Shown here: in pieces, positions 42,911 through 52,562 of the stretch
Layout of the letters: every line of letters begins with the position of its first letter
How positions within the stretch are numbered: position 1 is the first letter of the stretch
Assembly (NCBI RefSeq): GCF_019970045.1
Contig: NZ_JAHXYI010000002.1
Location: 558,001 to 622,000, forward strand
Reading direction: 5' to 3'
Source of the DNA: Chryseobacterium sp. GVT01B
Lineage (GTDB): Bacteria; Bacteroidota; Bacteroidia; Flavobacteriales; Weeksellaceae
Length of the DNA stretch: 64,000 nucleotides
Notes under the pieces: generated by a model
The model's database searches: none
What the model saw: only the letters and a program-made list of their open reading frames with translations
What the model was told of the DNA's origin: nothing
Program-made: the position numbers and the translations under genes

Positions 42911-44094
42911 ATTTTCACTTTTTCACCAATATTTATTTCGGTGGCCGTTTCAGAAAACTCTACCAAACAATTGGCCTGAGCTGCCGAATTCATTTTATAG
43001 GATTCCTGACCGCTGAGAATACGAACATTTCCTTTGGAATATAATGCCTTCAGAAACTGAGTCTGCTCATTGCTTTTTTTTCTTACGTAAGATTCTGAAA
43101 TAGCAAAATCCATTTCTTCTTCAAAATTTTGACGACCGAAGCATCCAAGCAGGAATGGCTTCACATACTGATGGTAACAGGAAAAAACAGAAGCCGGATT
43201 TCCGGGTAATGCAAAAATAAATTTCTCATTTTGTTTTCCGAAGAACAGCGGTTTTCCAGGTTTTTGCCTGATCTTGTAGAATAATTCTTTAACGTCCAGT
43301 TTTTCCAGAGCAGGTTTCACATAGTCATAATCCCCGACCGAAATTCCCCCTGTTATGAGTACAATATCATTATGATGTAAAGCTTCTTTTATCGCATGGA
43401 ATGTCGCATCTTCTGTATCTTCAGCATGTTTTATACACGAAAACTGATGATTGATTTCTGCTAAAGCCGCCTGCAGAGTATATCTGTTGGAATTGTAAAT
43501 TTCGCCTTCTGCCAAAGAATTTCCCAGTTCAACCAATTCATTTCCAGTAACAACAAGTCCTATTTTCAGACGCTGATAAACCGTAACTTTTTCAATCCCA
43601 AATCCTGCCAGAAATCCGATCAGTGCGTGATTGATGTATGTGTTTTTTTCAACAATCACAGTTCCTGACGGTGTCTGTGAAGCTTTCAGACGAATATTTT
43701 CACCCTTTTGAATTTCATTAGTACCAAAATGAATAAGATGTTCATTCTGTTTTACCTTTTCCTGCATCACTACAGTATCAACACCGTCCGGAATTTTAGC
43801 ACCTGTAAAAATGCGAACGGCTTCTCCTCTGCCTAAAACAAAGTCTTTTTTTGAAATTCCTGCGGGAATGATTTGGGTTACGTTCAATTCTGTAAAATCT
43901 TCAAGATCTTCAAAACGGAAACCATATCCATCCATTGCTGAGTTATCGAAAGAGGGAACATCTAAAGTTGCCCGTATTTCTTCCGCAGCATAAAACCCTT
44001 GTGCTTCTAAAAGTGAAAGCTCCGTTTTCTCTGTTGTGAAAATTTGATTCTGAATAATTTTTCTGGCTTCGGAAACGGATATAAAATGGTTCAT
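42898..44094 (-). CDS. moeA: Molybdopterin molybdenumtransferase
   Basis: A 398-aa MoeA: SFDNSAMDGYGFRFEDL, the ITGAKIPDGVDTVVMQE-type loop (IFTGAKIPDG), SGTVIVEKNTYIN, VITGGISVGDYDYV (catalytic Asp region) and GKPLFFGKQNEKFIFALPGNPASVFSC. It inserts molybdate into adenylated molybdopterin, acting with the MogA domain of the fusion protein. Confidence 0.94.
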   Translation of the reverse strand: MNHFISVSEARKIIQNQIFTTEKTELSLLEAQGFYAAEEIRATLDVPSFDNSAMDGYGFRFEDLEDFTELNVTQIIPAGISKKDFVLGRGEAVRIFTGAKIPDGVDTVVMQEKVKQNEHLIHFGTNEIQKGENIRLKASQTPSGTVIVEKNTYINHALIGFLAGFGIEKVTVYQRLKIGLVVTGNELVELGNSLAEGEIYNSNRYTLQAALAEINHQFSCIKHAEDTEDATFHAIKEALHHNDIVLITGGISVGDYDYVKPALEKLDVKELFYKIRQKPGKPLFFGKQNEKFIFALPGNPASVFSCYHQYVKPFLLGCFGRQNFEEEMDFAISESYVRKKSNEQTQFLKALYSKGNVRILSGQESYKMNSAAQANCLVEFSETATEINIGEKVKIWKI

Positions 44095-44122
44095 CTTTTT
44101 ATTTTCTAGTTTTTCAAATTGA

Positions 44123-44722
44123 TTATTTTACTTTCGTCACTTCTATGCTTTTCAGCCATTTTACGTGACGCGGGCCTGTTTTAGTATCGGAAAGGCTTAC
44201 CACAATCATTTCACCTTTTTTCTTGAGTGGTTCTCCGTTTTGTTCAAAAACTACATATACTTTTTCCCCTGCCGGATTGTTGAATAATTCTGCCCATGAA
44301 AATGTAGCCTTATAATCATCTGAGGCACGGGCAACAATGTAAAAATTACGGTCTTTATGGTCCTTTTGGGCAATTTTTGCTTTACCTAAAATATCAGTAA
44401 GAAGAACAGCTTTTGTAGATTCTATACTGTCTTTGGTTAAACCACTCTGACAGACAATTTTGAAGTCAGAGAGTTCCTTCACATTCATTTTTTTCAAAGA
44501 ATCTACGGTTAAAGTAAGTGGATTGACTACATCTCCTTTTACCTGTACTTCCCGGCTTACATATTTGAAATCATCTTTATCATCGTGCTTATGGTTTTCT
44601 TTTTCAGAAGTGGCTTGTGAAGTTTCTGCATGTTTTTCAGCCTGGGCCGTTTCCGATTTTGTACATTGCGTCATTGTGAATGTTATCATTACAACAGCAA
44701 TGCATTTAATTAATTCTCTCAT
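44123..44722 (-). CDS. Sulfite-oxidase-fold lipoprotein
   Basis: A 199-aa lipoprotein (lipobox-like MTQC, Cys20) with a His/Glu-rich linker (EKENHKHDDKDD) and a domain resembling the molybdopterin-binding SUOX fold: VKGDVVNPLTLTVDSLKKMNV, IVCQSGLTKDSIES (Cys at the metal-ligand position), VSLSDTKTGPRHVKWLKSIEV. Small SUOX-fold proteins may or may not bind the cofactor; here the ligand Cys is present but the domain is short. It sits between moaA and moeA, which favours a Moco-linked role outside the cytoplasm. Function unproven. Confidence 0.7.
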   Translation of the reverse strand: MRELIKCIAVVMITFTMTQCTKSETAQAEKHAETSQATSEKENHKHDDKDDFKYVSREVQVKGDVVNPLTLTVDSLKKMNVKELSDFKIVCQSGLTKDSIESTKAVLLTDILGKAKIAQKDHKDRNFYIVARASDDYKATFSWAELFNNPAGEKVYVVFEQNGEPLKKKGEMIVVSLSDTKTGPRHVKWLKSIEVTKVK

Positions 44723-44789
44723 TGTTAATAAATTATTGAGTTTAGTGCAGTTCGTTATGTCTTTTTTGTCCTATCGGTTGATAAAAATT

Positions 44790-45794
44790 TTATCCACCTA
44801 TTTTGATCATACTCCGGTTAATCATTGATTGGTTCCTGACACTTTCCATTTCAGAAAATTGTCCGCCTTTTTCTTTGTGTTTTTTGACCATACCGAGTTG
44901 TATGAGTTCTGTTATTTCTTCTTTATTTCTTAAAGCTTTAAGCAAATCAAACTCATCGGCACCGAAAAGGCAGTTTTTCATTTTTCCATCGGAAGTTATT
45001 CTGATCCGGTTACACCCTGCACAAAATGAATTGCTCATGGTAGAAATCAAACCAAAAACACCTTTACTTTCTTTATTGACTCTATATTTTCTGGAAGTAT
45101 CATTTTTATGATCTTTTATTTTTTCATACATGAAATGCTGAGAAATCAGACTGAGCATCTCCGCAATGGGAATAACTTTTTTCTTTTCCCAGGAGTTTCC
45201 GCTGAAGGGCATAAATTCTATAAACCTCAGCTCAATCGGGTAATGATGTGATAAGGCAATGAATTCAGGAATTTCATCTTCATTGAAACCCCGCATGATG
45301 ACCACATTCAGCTTAACATTAAATCCTCTTTTGATACTTTCTTTGATATTCTCCCATACTTTTTGAAACAGATCTCTTTTGGTAATATATTTGAACTTAT
45401 CCCGATCTAAAGAATCAATACTGATATTGAGGTTTTTAACACCACATTCCTGAAATAATTCAAAATATTTGTGAAGCAAAACACCATTGGTTGTTATTCC
45501 AATACTTGTCCCTAATGTTGAAATCTGGCGGATAATTGTTTCAAAATCATTTCTTACCAACGGTTCTCCACCTGTAATCCGGATTTTATTGATGTTAAAT
45601 TCATCAACAAAAATTTTTGCAATTTCAAAGATCTCCTCACTTGTCATCAACTCAATGGATGGTGTACTTTTAAAAGGTTCATCCGGCATACAGTACAGAC
45701 ATCTGAAGTTACAGCTATCGGTAATCGAAAGTCTTAGATAATCATGTTTTCTGCCAAAAGAATCAAGCAGATCAGTAGGCATGGTCATTCTCAT
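44790..45794 (-). CDS. moaA: GTP 3',8-cyclase
   Basis: A 334-aa radical SAM enzyme. The N-terminal cluster motif is C28-x3-C32-x2-C35 (CNFRCLYC). The second cluster is FCAGCNRIRITSDGKMKNCLFG. GEPLVRNDF and ITTNGVLL are typical, and the protein ends in the di-glycine IGG that MoaA needs. It converts GTP to the cyclic precursor used by MoaC. The first 23 bp overlap the preceding two-helix gene. Confidence 0.95.
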   Translation of the reverse strand: MRMTMPTDLLDSFGRKHDYLRLSITDSCNFRCLYCMPDEPFKSTPSIELMTSEEIFEIAKIFVDEFNINKIRITGGEPLVRNDFETIIRQISTLGTSIGITTNGVLLHKYFELFQECGVKNLNISIDSLDRDKFKYITKRDLFQKVWENIKESIKRGFNVKLNVVIMRGFNEDEIPEFIALSHHYPIELRFIEFMPFSGNSWEKKKVIPIAEMLSLISQHFMYEKIKDHKNDTSRKYRVNKESKGVFGLISTMSNSFCAGCNRIRITSDGKMKNCLFGADEFDLLKALRNKEEITELIQLGMVKKHKEKGGQFSEMESVRNQSMINRSMIKIGG

Positions 45795-46053
45795 CTTCCT
45801 GTTTTTTATTTTGACCTGTCGGGATATCGGGTACGTATCTTAAAAAGAAAACTGTACATAGAAATATGATGACTGAAGCAATGGCTGAATAGGTTGAAAA
45901 GTCCAGATGCTCTTTGTCTAAAGCTTTATTGATGGTTCCAAACAGAAGCCACATCTGCAGACTTACCAGTAAAATATAAATACTGATAATGGCTACAAGC
46001 ATTTCATTGACTCTGAAGGTTACTTTTTTTATGGGTTTCTTTCGTACTGACAT
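45772..46053 (-). CDS. Two-helix membrane protein of the reductase operon
   Basis: A 93-aa protein with two membrane helices (about 18-38 and 56-76) and charged tails. No cofactor ligands are evident. It is tightly placed between the Rieske gene (22 bp) and moaA (23-bp overlap), so it is probably a small structural or anchoring subunit of the reductase. Family not recognised. Confidence 0.7.
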   Translation of the reverse strand: MSVRKKPIKKVTFRVNEMLVAIISIYILLVSLQMWLLFGTINKALDKEHLDFSTYSAIASVIIFLCTVFFLRYVPDIPTGQNKKQEDENDHAY

Positions 46054-46075
46054 CTTTATTTATTTTGGGGTGAAT

Positions 46076-46597
46076 CTATCCGTGAGATTCTGCGGTTTGT
46101 TTTACGAAATCTGTTACGAATATTTTATCTTCTTTGATGACAACTGTAAGCTGCGGGAGTGGTCTGGGTGGAGGTCCTTGTATAACAGAACCATCCTCTG
46201 GATTGAAAAAGCCGTGGTGGCAAGGACATTCTATGACTTTTTCATTATGATTGTATAAAACGGAACAGGAAAGGTGGGTGCATTTCTGCTCGAAGACTTT
46301 CCATTTATCTTCTGCCAGACGAATCAGCATATAAGGTGTTCTATGGTCTTCATTGATATAAAATGTCCGCATTCCACCTACATTGAGATCTGTAGTTAAT
46401 CCAACGAAATATTGCCCTATTTCCTTTTCTTCTTTAAAAAAATTGAATGCAGGAATTGCAACATTGGCCAAAGCTAAAGTCCCTGAGAAAAAGGTAATCA
46501 ATTTGATGAATTCTTTTCGGGAAACGTAGGCTGCTTCACGCTTTTTAGTCGGAAAATCTGCTTTCCAGGCGGGTATTTTTTTATTATCTTCTGACAT
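46076..46597 (-). CDS. Rieske [2Fe-2S] protein of the nitrate reductase operon
   Basis: A 173-aa protein with a Rieske centre: C106-T-H108 with C111, and C124-x2-H127 with C126 (CTHLSC and CPCHHG). The N-terminus has SRKEFIKLITFFSG, close to a twin-arginine signal with K in place of the second R, and a single hydrophobic helix (about 33-51). That suggests a membrane anchor with the cluster outside the cytoplasm. Position 11 bp after the ferredoxin gene makes it part of the reductase electron chain. Rieske subunits are unusual in Nar/Nap enzymes. Confidence 0.9.
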   Translation of the reverse strand: MSEDNKKIPAWKADFPTKKREAAYVSRKEFIKLITFFSGTLALANVAIPAFNFFKEEKEIGQYFVGLTTDLNVGGMRTFYINEDHRTPYMLIRLAEDKWKVFEQKCTHLSCSVLYNHNEKVIECPCHHGFFNPEDGSVIQGPPPRPLPQLTVVIKEDKIFVTDFVKQTAESHG

Positions 46598-46608
46598 TGT
46601 AATTAGTT

Positions 46609-47184
46609 TTAAAAGACTTTTAATTCTTCACTGCCTTTCGGCATCATTATATTTACTTTTGTTTTCACTATTTCTTTTCCGAAAATAAAGCGGTTTACCG
46701 GTGTACTGTTGGGTCTTTTTTTAGCTACGTTTTCTCTGGTATCAAAGGTTAATGCTCCACTCGGGCAAACCGTCGCACACATAGGCTTCAGCCCTGTACT
46801 GGTTCTGTCGTAGCACATGTTGCATTTCATCATCAGCATTGCGCTCTGATCCGGAATTTGCGGAACTCCGAACGGGCAGCCGATAACACAGTTGGCACAA
46901 CCGATACATTTGGAAGTATCTGCAGTGTGAACGATTCCGTATTCATCTTTTGTGATGGCATCTGCCGGACAAACATTGGCACATATAGGGTCTTCACAGT
47001 GCATACATACCTGAACGGTAGTCTGAATCGTTTCTGCTCTGTCCACATAATGAATATGAATCATTGAGGTTTCTCCATTGGTTTCGCACTCTGCACAAGC
47101 CATCTCACACGAGTGACAGCCTATACATCGCTGCATGTCAACGAAAAACTCCATATCATTAAATCTTTCAAATTGCTCTGCCAT
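46609..47184 (-). CDS. Polyferredoxin subunit (NarH/DmsB-like)
   Basis: A 191-aa protein with four cysteine groups for four [4Fe-4S] clusters: C20-C23-C26-C30 (RCIGCHSCEMAC), CMHCEDPICANVCP, CIGCANCVIGCPFG and CNMCYDRTSTGLKPMCATVCP. This is the electron-transfer subunit pattern of DMSO-reductase-family enzymes. It passes electrons to the catalytic subunit encoded upstream. No signal peptide, so it is cytoplasmic. Confidence 0.93.
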   Translation of the reverse strand: MAEQFERFNDMEFFVDMQRCIGCHSCEMACAECETNGETSMIHIHYVDRAETIQTTVQVCMHCEDPICANVCPADAITKDEYGIVHTADTSKCIGCANCVIGCPFGVPQIPDQSAMLMMKCNMCYDRTSTGLKPMCATVCPSGALTFDTRENVAKKRPNSTPVNRFIFGKEIVKTKVNIMMPKGSEELKVF

Positions 47185-47195
47185 AATTTCTTTAC

Positions 47196-49427
47196 TTAAT
47201 ATTGAATGTCTCTGCTTTGATTGGCAAATTCTTTTGAATGCTCTCCTTTTTTCCTTCCTGTTTTTTCTATTTTGCAGGCACAGACCTTAAACTCGGGAAT
47301 TTTTGAAACAGGATCCAAAGCATCAATGGTTAATTGATTGGCTGAGTTTACACCACCCCAATGGTAAGGGATAAATACCGTGTCCTGTCTGATTGTTTCC
47401 ACCACATTTGCAGGGAACAAAGCACTTCCTCTTCGGGTAGAAACTTTGATCAGATCATTTTCTTCAATACCATATTTAGCTGCAAGATTTGGGTGAATTT
47501 CCAATAAAGGTTCCGGATACAGGTCTACCAATTTTCCAATTCTTCTCGTTTGTGAACCACTTAAATATTGGCTTACCACTCTTCCTGTAGTTAAAACAAT
47601 CGGATACTCTTCATCCGGCTCTTCGGTTGGTTTTTTGTAAGGAGTAGGATTGAAATGTGCTTTTTTATCGTTGGTATTAAACTGTCTGTCTTCCCAAAGT
47701 CTTGGTGTTCCCGGATGATCTTCAGTGGGACAAGGCCAGAAAATGCCTAAATTCTTTTCTACTCTTTCGTAGGTAATACCGTAATAATCTGCGGCACTGC
47801 CTTTTGATGCTATTCTTAATTCATTAAAAGTTTCCTCGCTATTTTTATAATTGAATTTATCTCCTTCGCCTAATCTTCTTGCCAGTTCCATCAGGATTTC
47901 ACTATCTTTTTTAGCTTTCCCAGGCGGGTCTACTACAGCCCGGATTCTTATTACCCTACCTTCGGCGGATGTGGTTGTCCCTTCTTCTTCTTCCTGTAAT
48001 GAGCCTGCAAGAATGATGTTGGCATGACGCAGGGTTTCGGATAAAAAGAAATCAATTCCGGCATAAAATTCCAGTTTTTCTAATGCTGCACGAACATTGT
48101 TATTATTGGGTAAGGAAACCAGCGGGTTAAAACAAATTGATAAAAGTCCTTTGATCTCACCGCGGTTGATGGCTTCGATAATCTCGTAAGCACTCAATCC
48201 TTTTCGCGGCATATCTTCTTCTTTGATTCCCCATATATCGGCTACAAATTTTCTGTGTTCCGGGTTTTCAATATCTCTGTTTCCGGGAAGCTGATCGCAT
48301 TTGTGACCATGTTCTCTTCCACCCTGACCGTTTCCCTGTCCGGTAATTGTTCCATAACCGCAATAAGGTTTACCGATTCTGCCTGTTGCCAGCACCAAAT
48401 TGATGCAGCTTGAAACATTCTGAACTCCTTTGGAATGGTGTTCTATTCCACGGGCATGCATCAGGAAGCTGGTTTTTGCTTTCCCCCACATTTCTGCGGC
48501 TTTAAAAATCAATTCTTTTGGAATTCCTGTTACGGCTTCACCCCATTCTAATGTACATTCTTTTACTGCCTCGGCGGTTTCTTCAAATCCTGAAGTATAA
48601 TTGTTGATGAAATCATTATCCAGCCAATTATTATCAATCAGAACTTTAAGCATCGTATTCGTTAATGCAGAATCAGTTCCCGGTCTAAGGGGCAAATGAA
48701 TATCAGCAGTTCTTGCAATAGGAATCTGACGTGGATCAATCACAATTAATTTCGCACCATTATCTCGGGCTTCCCAAATCTTGTGTGTAAGAACCGGAAA
48801 ACATTCACTTACATTGGCTCCGGTAATGAGAATGACTTCTGCATGTGCCAAATCTGCCCAACTGTTAGAAGAACGATCCATCCCGAATGCTTTTTTATTT
48901 CCTGCACCTGCACTTACCATACAAAGACGGCCGTTGTAATCAAGATTAGCAGTTTTTAAGGCAACACGGGCGAATTTTCCGACCATATAACTTTTTTCGT
49001 TGGTCAGCGAAACACCGGAAAGCATTGCAAAAGCGTTTTTACCATATTGATCCTGTATTCTTCTGATTTCTTTAATGACTGCATCGTATGCCTCATCCCA
49101 TTCTATAGGTACAAACCCTTTTCCTTCTACTCTTTTATAGGGTGAAAGTAAGCGATCCGGATGGTTGTCCTGCATATACCTCTGAACACCTTTCGGACAT
49201 AATCTTCCTTCATTAAATGGGAAATCGTTCCAGGGCTCAAAACCTACCACTTTTTTGTCTTTTACTTTTAATTGAATTCCACACTGCAGACCACAAAAAC
49301 AGCAATGTGTTTTTATTAAGGCATCAGGATTTTGAGGATTAGATCTTACTGTTCCTTTATTCGGATAGTTCTGATGTGGTCCGAATACACTGATGATTTC
49401 GTCGGCTGATACGGGTAATTTTGCCAT
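47196..49427 (-). CDS. NapA/NasA-type molybdopterin nitrate reductase catalytic subunit
   Basis: A 743-aa DMSO-reductase-family enzyme. N-terminal [4Fe-4S] site C42-x2-C45-x3-C49-x27-C77, then NGRLCMVSA with Cys169 as the likely Mo ligand, as in NapA/NasA and unlike NarG (Asp). Further: [41 protein letters not shown], and a C-terminal cofactor domain ([16 protein letters not shown]). There is no Tat signal, so it should work in the cytoplasm. Nitrate as substrate rests on the NarK transporters and the nearby nirK. The set of partners differs from both Nap and Nar. Confidence 0.9.
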   Translation of the reverse strand: MAKLPVSADEIISVFGPHQNYPNKGTVRSNPQNPDALIKTHCCFCGLQCGIQLKVKDKKVVGFEPWNDFPFNEGRLCPKGVQRYMQDNHPDRLLSPYKRVEGKGFVPIEWDEAYDAVIKEIRRIQDQYGKNAFAMLSGVSLTNEKSYMVGKFARVALKTANLDYNGRLCMVSAGAGNKKAFGMDRSSNSWADLAHAEVILITGANVSECFPVLTHKIWEARDNGAKLIVIDPRQIPIARTADIHLPLRPGTDSALTNTMLKVLIDNNWLDNDFINNYTSGFEETAEAVKECTLEWGEAVTGIPKELIFKAAEMWGKAKTSFLMHARGIEHHSKGVQNVSSCINLVLATGRIGKPYCGYGTITGQGNGQGGREHGHKCDQLPGNRDIENPEHRKFVADIWGIKEEDMPRKGLSAYEIIEAINRGEIKGLLSICFNPLVSLPNNNNVRAALEKLEFYAGIDFFLSETLRHANIILAGSLQEEEEGTTTSAEGRVIRIRAVVDPPGKAKKDSEILMELARRLGEGDKFNYKNSEETFNELRIASKGSAADYYGITYERVEKNLGIFWPCPTEDHPGTPRLWEDRQFNTNDKKAHFNPTPYKKPTEEPDEEYPIVLTTGRVVSQYLSGSQTRRIGKLVDLYPEPLLEIHPNLAAKYGIEENDLIKVSTRRGSALFPANVVETIRQDTVFIPYHWGGVNSANQLTIDALDPVSKIPEFKVCACKIEKTGRKKGEHSKEFANQSRDIQY

Positions 49428-49438
49428 TGTATTTTATT

Positions 49439-50494
49439 TTAACCAAAATAAGTTCCTGATTCCTGTCTTGCTTTAAGGTGTGCTTTTGCAAGCATTGCTC
49501 TTTTCCCTTCCGGGCTATAGTCTAAATAGCTTTTACCGTCTTCACGCTCAAGATCAAATCCCATTTCTTTTGTAATTTCTTTTAAGTCTTCGATGTGCAT
49601 TTTTGTAGTGTACTCGTCTCCGGTGTGCGGACAAATCTGCATTCCTCTGCGTTTTCCCTCAATTTTATAAATATTGGCTCCTACCTGCGCAGGTCTTTGG
49701 AAAATGTGAAAGAACTTCCCAAAAGGAATCCACATCAGAAACAGCGCTACGGTAATGGCATGGGTAATTGCCATAAACTGGCTCATCTTCCCTTCCAGAA
49801 ATGAATAGTCAAACCAAATTCCCAACCCTGTAACAGAAACAGCTACAAGCAATATCAATGGCAGCCAGTCTCTCTCAAACCATTGGGTAGCAATTTGTCC
49901 TTCATCTACAAATCTTCTGTGCATCATGATCAGACATCCGATAATCACCATAATTGCAGTCCAGACCAGAATATGAAATAATATGAGGGCCATTATTGTA
50001 TTGAGTGGGAAAGTCATCACTGTAAAGCCCATCATATGGGTTTCATACATATCGGTAGTTCCTTCCTTTAGGGTAAAATGCATCCACCCGAATGTTAATC
50101 CAAATGTTACTGCAAAAGATATAAGACATCCTGTAGCTAAAAGAAAATGCCCAAACCATCTCGCCTTTCCTCTTGGAAGAATAAACCGTTGAAATAAAAT
50201 ATTACGGACGGATAAACGGATCACTTCTTTGATGTATACGGGATAATCTTTACTGAAAATAAATTCCCATGTGCGTTTCCAATATTTCTGTGTTGCCGGA
50301 CGCTGCTTCCATACAGAATGGTGATACACCACTCCAAAAGTCATACTGATTGTTCCGAAGAAATAAATAATTAACGCTGCATCAAAGTTTTGAAGATTAA
50401 CGGACCCTATTACTGTCATAGCGATGACCACTAAGGTTGCAATAATGGCATTTATGAATGCTTTCCTGTTGATATTTGTAAAAATGCTGAACAT
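49439..50494 (-). CDS. Membrane cytochrome b-like subunit of the reductase
   Basis: A 351-aa protein with about seven membrane helices and several helix-borne His residues (GKARWFGHFLLATGC, LFHILVWTA, ITHAITVALF, GKFFHIFQRP), the usual sign of b-type haems and NarI-like quinol oxidation. A soluble C-terminal tail follows (about 275-351). Database relatives may be labelled MFS transporter, but the His pattern and operon position argue for an electron-transfer subunit. First gene of the run, 50 bp after the predicted transcription start. Confidence 0.78.
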   Translation of the reverse strand: MFSIFTNINRKAFINAIIATLVVIAMTVIGSVNLQNFDAALIIYFFGTISMTFGVVYHHSVWKQRPATQKYWKRTWEFIFSKDYPVYIKEVIRLSVRNILFQRFILPRGKARWFGHFLLATGCLISFAVTFGLTFGWMHFTLKEGTTDMYETHMMGFTVMTFPLNTIMALILFHILVWTAIMVIIGCLIMMHRRFVDEGQIATQWFERDWLPLILLVAVSVTGLGIWFDYSFLEGKMSQFMAITHAITVALFLMWIPFGKFFHIFQRPAQVGANIYKIEGKRRGMQICPHTGDEYTTKMHIEDLKEITKEMGFDLEREDGKSYLDYSPEGKRAMLAKAHLKARQESGTYFG

Positions 50495-50552
50495 CTTTTA
50501 TGTTTTAATAGTCGCTCTTAAATAATCAGAGACAGACTATATTATTCTTCAG

Positions 50553-50560
50553 CAAAGATA
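50553..50560 (-). promoter_or_regulatory. -7 promoter box of the nitrate reductase/Moco run
   Basis: The minus strand reads TATCTTTG, a perfect TAnnTTTG match, about 59 bp before the ATG at 50494. Confidence 0.7.
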
Positions 50561-50569
50561 CAGCAACAA

Positions 50570-50605
50570 AATTTTAAATAAGATAATTTTATCTTATTTA
50601 AAATT
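50570..50605. promoter_or_regulatory. 36-bp perfect palindrome, probable Rrf2 operator
   Basis: The 17-bp arm AATTTTAAATAAGATAA is exactly inverted after 2 bp. Inside it is TTTTAAATAAGA, 8 bp, TCTTATTTAAAA, the same layout as at the narK promoter (36360-36391). It is immediately upstream of the -7 box, where a repressor would block polymerase. Confidence 0.75.
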
Positions 50606-50924
50606 ATTCAAAATAAATTATATGAATTATCGAATATAAAATGCTGACAAACAAATTATTAATTCAATTATGATTTACATCATATTATAATTTATGATGT
50701 TTTTTAATAATATTTGATACCTAAGCGCTTAAGTATCTATGAGAATATGAGAAGCTGTTTTGGTAACTTTCAATAGCACACTATGAATCAAAAAACAGGA
50801 AATAAAGTTGGGCAATTTTTAAGAAGCAGCTACCTCAAATCTATACAGGACAGTTAAAATTTTCAGAATCCGGAGTCATTGTATTAACTTTCATTTTTAA
50901 CCATAACTATAATACGATCTATCT
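50606..50924. other. 319-bp spacer before the nitrate operon operator
   Basis: AT-rich, with no gene, no terminator with a T tract and no exact promoter box recognised. Confidence 0.45.
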
Positions 50925-51623
50925 TTAAACACCAGCACTACATTTAGCAACAAATTGCTCAAATTTCCGATCTTTATTTTGCAAAACCGGTCCGTGGCCA
51001 AAGCAGATAATGGCCGGATTCAGTTCAGCCAATTTCTGGAGCGATTTGATATTGCGCTCCTGATCGGAGGTGAAGATATTTGGCGGAAGCCGCAGCCCGG
51101 TCGCTGTCGTAAGCAGATTCATATTTGTGGCTGCATCCCCGATAATCAGTACACCATCCCGCTCACGGAACAAAGAAATATGACCCGCCGAATGTCCTGG
51201 TGTTTCTATTACCCGAAAGTTTCCGATCATATCGTTTTCAACGATTGTTTGGGCGACTTTATGCCCCTGACCAGCCCAGTATTTTTGTTGAAGCTTTGCT
51301 ACCCAATGCTGTGGAGCCGGGTAATCGTTGGTTACCATGCCTGTTTCGGTCCTGAAAACTTCATCGGGATGGCAGAGTAATGATATCGCAAACTCTGCAC
51401 ATATCTGATCGCTACACCCCTGATGGTCTGCATGGGCATGGGTCAGTACGTGTTGATAAACAGGGATTTTCCGAAGAGCTTTCTTTATAGTTGTATATGA
51501 ACCTCGTATTCCGGAATCTATCAATATACCTTCGATAATATAGCAGTTGATACTGTTTCGAGGCATTAGTGAAATCTGGAATACCTCGGGAGCAATTTGA
51601 CGTAACATAATTTTTTTGTGCAA
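50925..51623 (-). CDS. Metallo-beta-lactamase-fold hydrolase
   Basis: A 232-aa MBL hydrolase: metal motif HAHADHQG, then ETPGHSAGHISLF, IGDAATNMN and final His in CFGHGPVL. No signal peptide. Candidate substrates (lactones, thioesters, persulfides) cannot be separated by sequence alone. It lies 39 bp after a Crp/Fnr-type regulator gene on the same strand, so the two probably form one transcript. M6 (51608) is an alternative start. Confidence 0.87.
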   Translation of the reverse strand: MHKKIMLRQIAPEVFQISLMPRNSINCYIIEGILIDSGIRGSYTTIKKALRKIPVYQHVLTHAHADHQGCSDQICAEFAISLLCHPDEVFRTETGMVTNDYPAPQHWVAKLQQKYWAGQGHKVAQTIVENDMIGNFRVIETPGHSAGHISLFRERDGVLIIGDAATNMNLLTTATGLRLPPNIFTSDQERNIKSLQKLAELNPAIICFGHGPVLQNKDRKFEQFVAKCSAGV

Positions 51624-51662
51624 ATCTACATTGCCGGTCAGTACTGCATAAGGACATTTGTC

Positions 51663-52250
51663 CTATAATATTCCTGGTCTGAGAATCTGTCCCTTCGCCC
51701 GTGTAAGAGATCGTTGCGTGATGCCCAGATACGATGCCAGATCTTGCGTAGCTATACGCTGGACAAGCATAGGTTCATTAGATAAGAGATGACAGTATTT
51801 ATCCAAAGCTGACTTATTATTGTAACTCAGCATATAGCGTTCCTTTTGGTTATACTCCTGCTCCATTACCGATTTAATAACTCCGTTCAAAGCAGCCACC
51901 CGATCAATCAGCTGCTGATAATCCGGGTAGTTTATCCTATAGATAACGCTATCTTCTACAGCCCTGATACTCCTTTTGGATTTTTCCTGCGTTACAAACT
52001 CTGGAAATGAAGTGACAAATTCATTTTCAAACTTAAAACAGGTTATATTTTCTTTTCCTTCTTTATCGGTAGCATATGCTTTTACAGCGCCACTAACAAT
52101 AAATCCAATATGACGGCAGATTTCATCTTCACGAATAAAAAAATCACCTTTTTTTAAGTCAATCGGTTGGAAGAACTGCACAGAAAAGTTGATTTCATCA
52201 GCTAACAGTCCTCCTGCTGAGGATAGGAAATTTTCAAATACATTAGTCAT
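51663..52250 (-). CDS. Crp/Fnr-family transcriptional regulator
   Basis: A 195-aa protein: cNMP-binding-like beta roll (LKKGDFFIREDEICRHIGFIVSGAVKAY), dimer helix, then HTH region RIATQDLASYLGITQRSLTRAKGQI (about 165-190). The N-terminal Fe-S cysteines of FNR are absent, and no canonical cAMP ligand set is visible, so the signal is unknown. Such proteins are common in Bacteroidota. It likely controls the downstream MBL hydrolase. Confidence 0.87.
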   Translation of the reverse strand: MTNVFENFLSSAGGLLADEINFSVQFFQPIDLKKGDFFIREDEICRHIGFIVSGAVKAYATDKEGKENITCFKFENEFVTSFPEFVTQEKSKRSIRAVEDSVIYRINYPDYQQLIDRVAALNGVIKSVMEQEYNQKERYMLSYNNKSALDKYCHLLSNEPMLVQRIATQDLASYLGITQRSLTRAKGQILRPGIL

Positions 52251-52562
52251 TTCGCAATCTTTTGCTTTTTATTTTCTTTTTAGCCATCTGTAGATTATAC
52301 ATCAAATCCAACATCCAAAACTAGCAATTATTCTATTATACATTCAAAAAAAGTCAGCTTTTATACTACATATATTCAGCAATAGTTTAGACATTACAGA
52401 GAAATTCCGTTGGAAGATTTTATGTCAAAGAAAATTTTGAAAGTAATCCGGGTCTGAAGAAACTGAGTCATATTGGTTTTCATTAAATATCTCAAATATT
52501 AATTTTTATTAACCTTACAGTCAATAATTTGTTTTTCTCAAATAAATTCACTATATTGATAT
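52251..52562. other. 312-bp intergenic region
   Basis: AT-rich divergent spacer between the Crp/Fnr gene and the small 52563 gene. Nothing further is recognised. Confidence 0.4.

Noticed and set aside
49439..50494. Annotating the first reductase-run gene as an MFS transporter
   Set aside because: Helix-borne His residues, the length and the operon position fit a b-type cytochrome subunit better.
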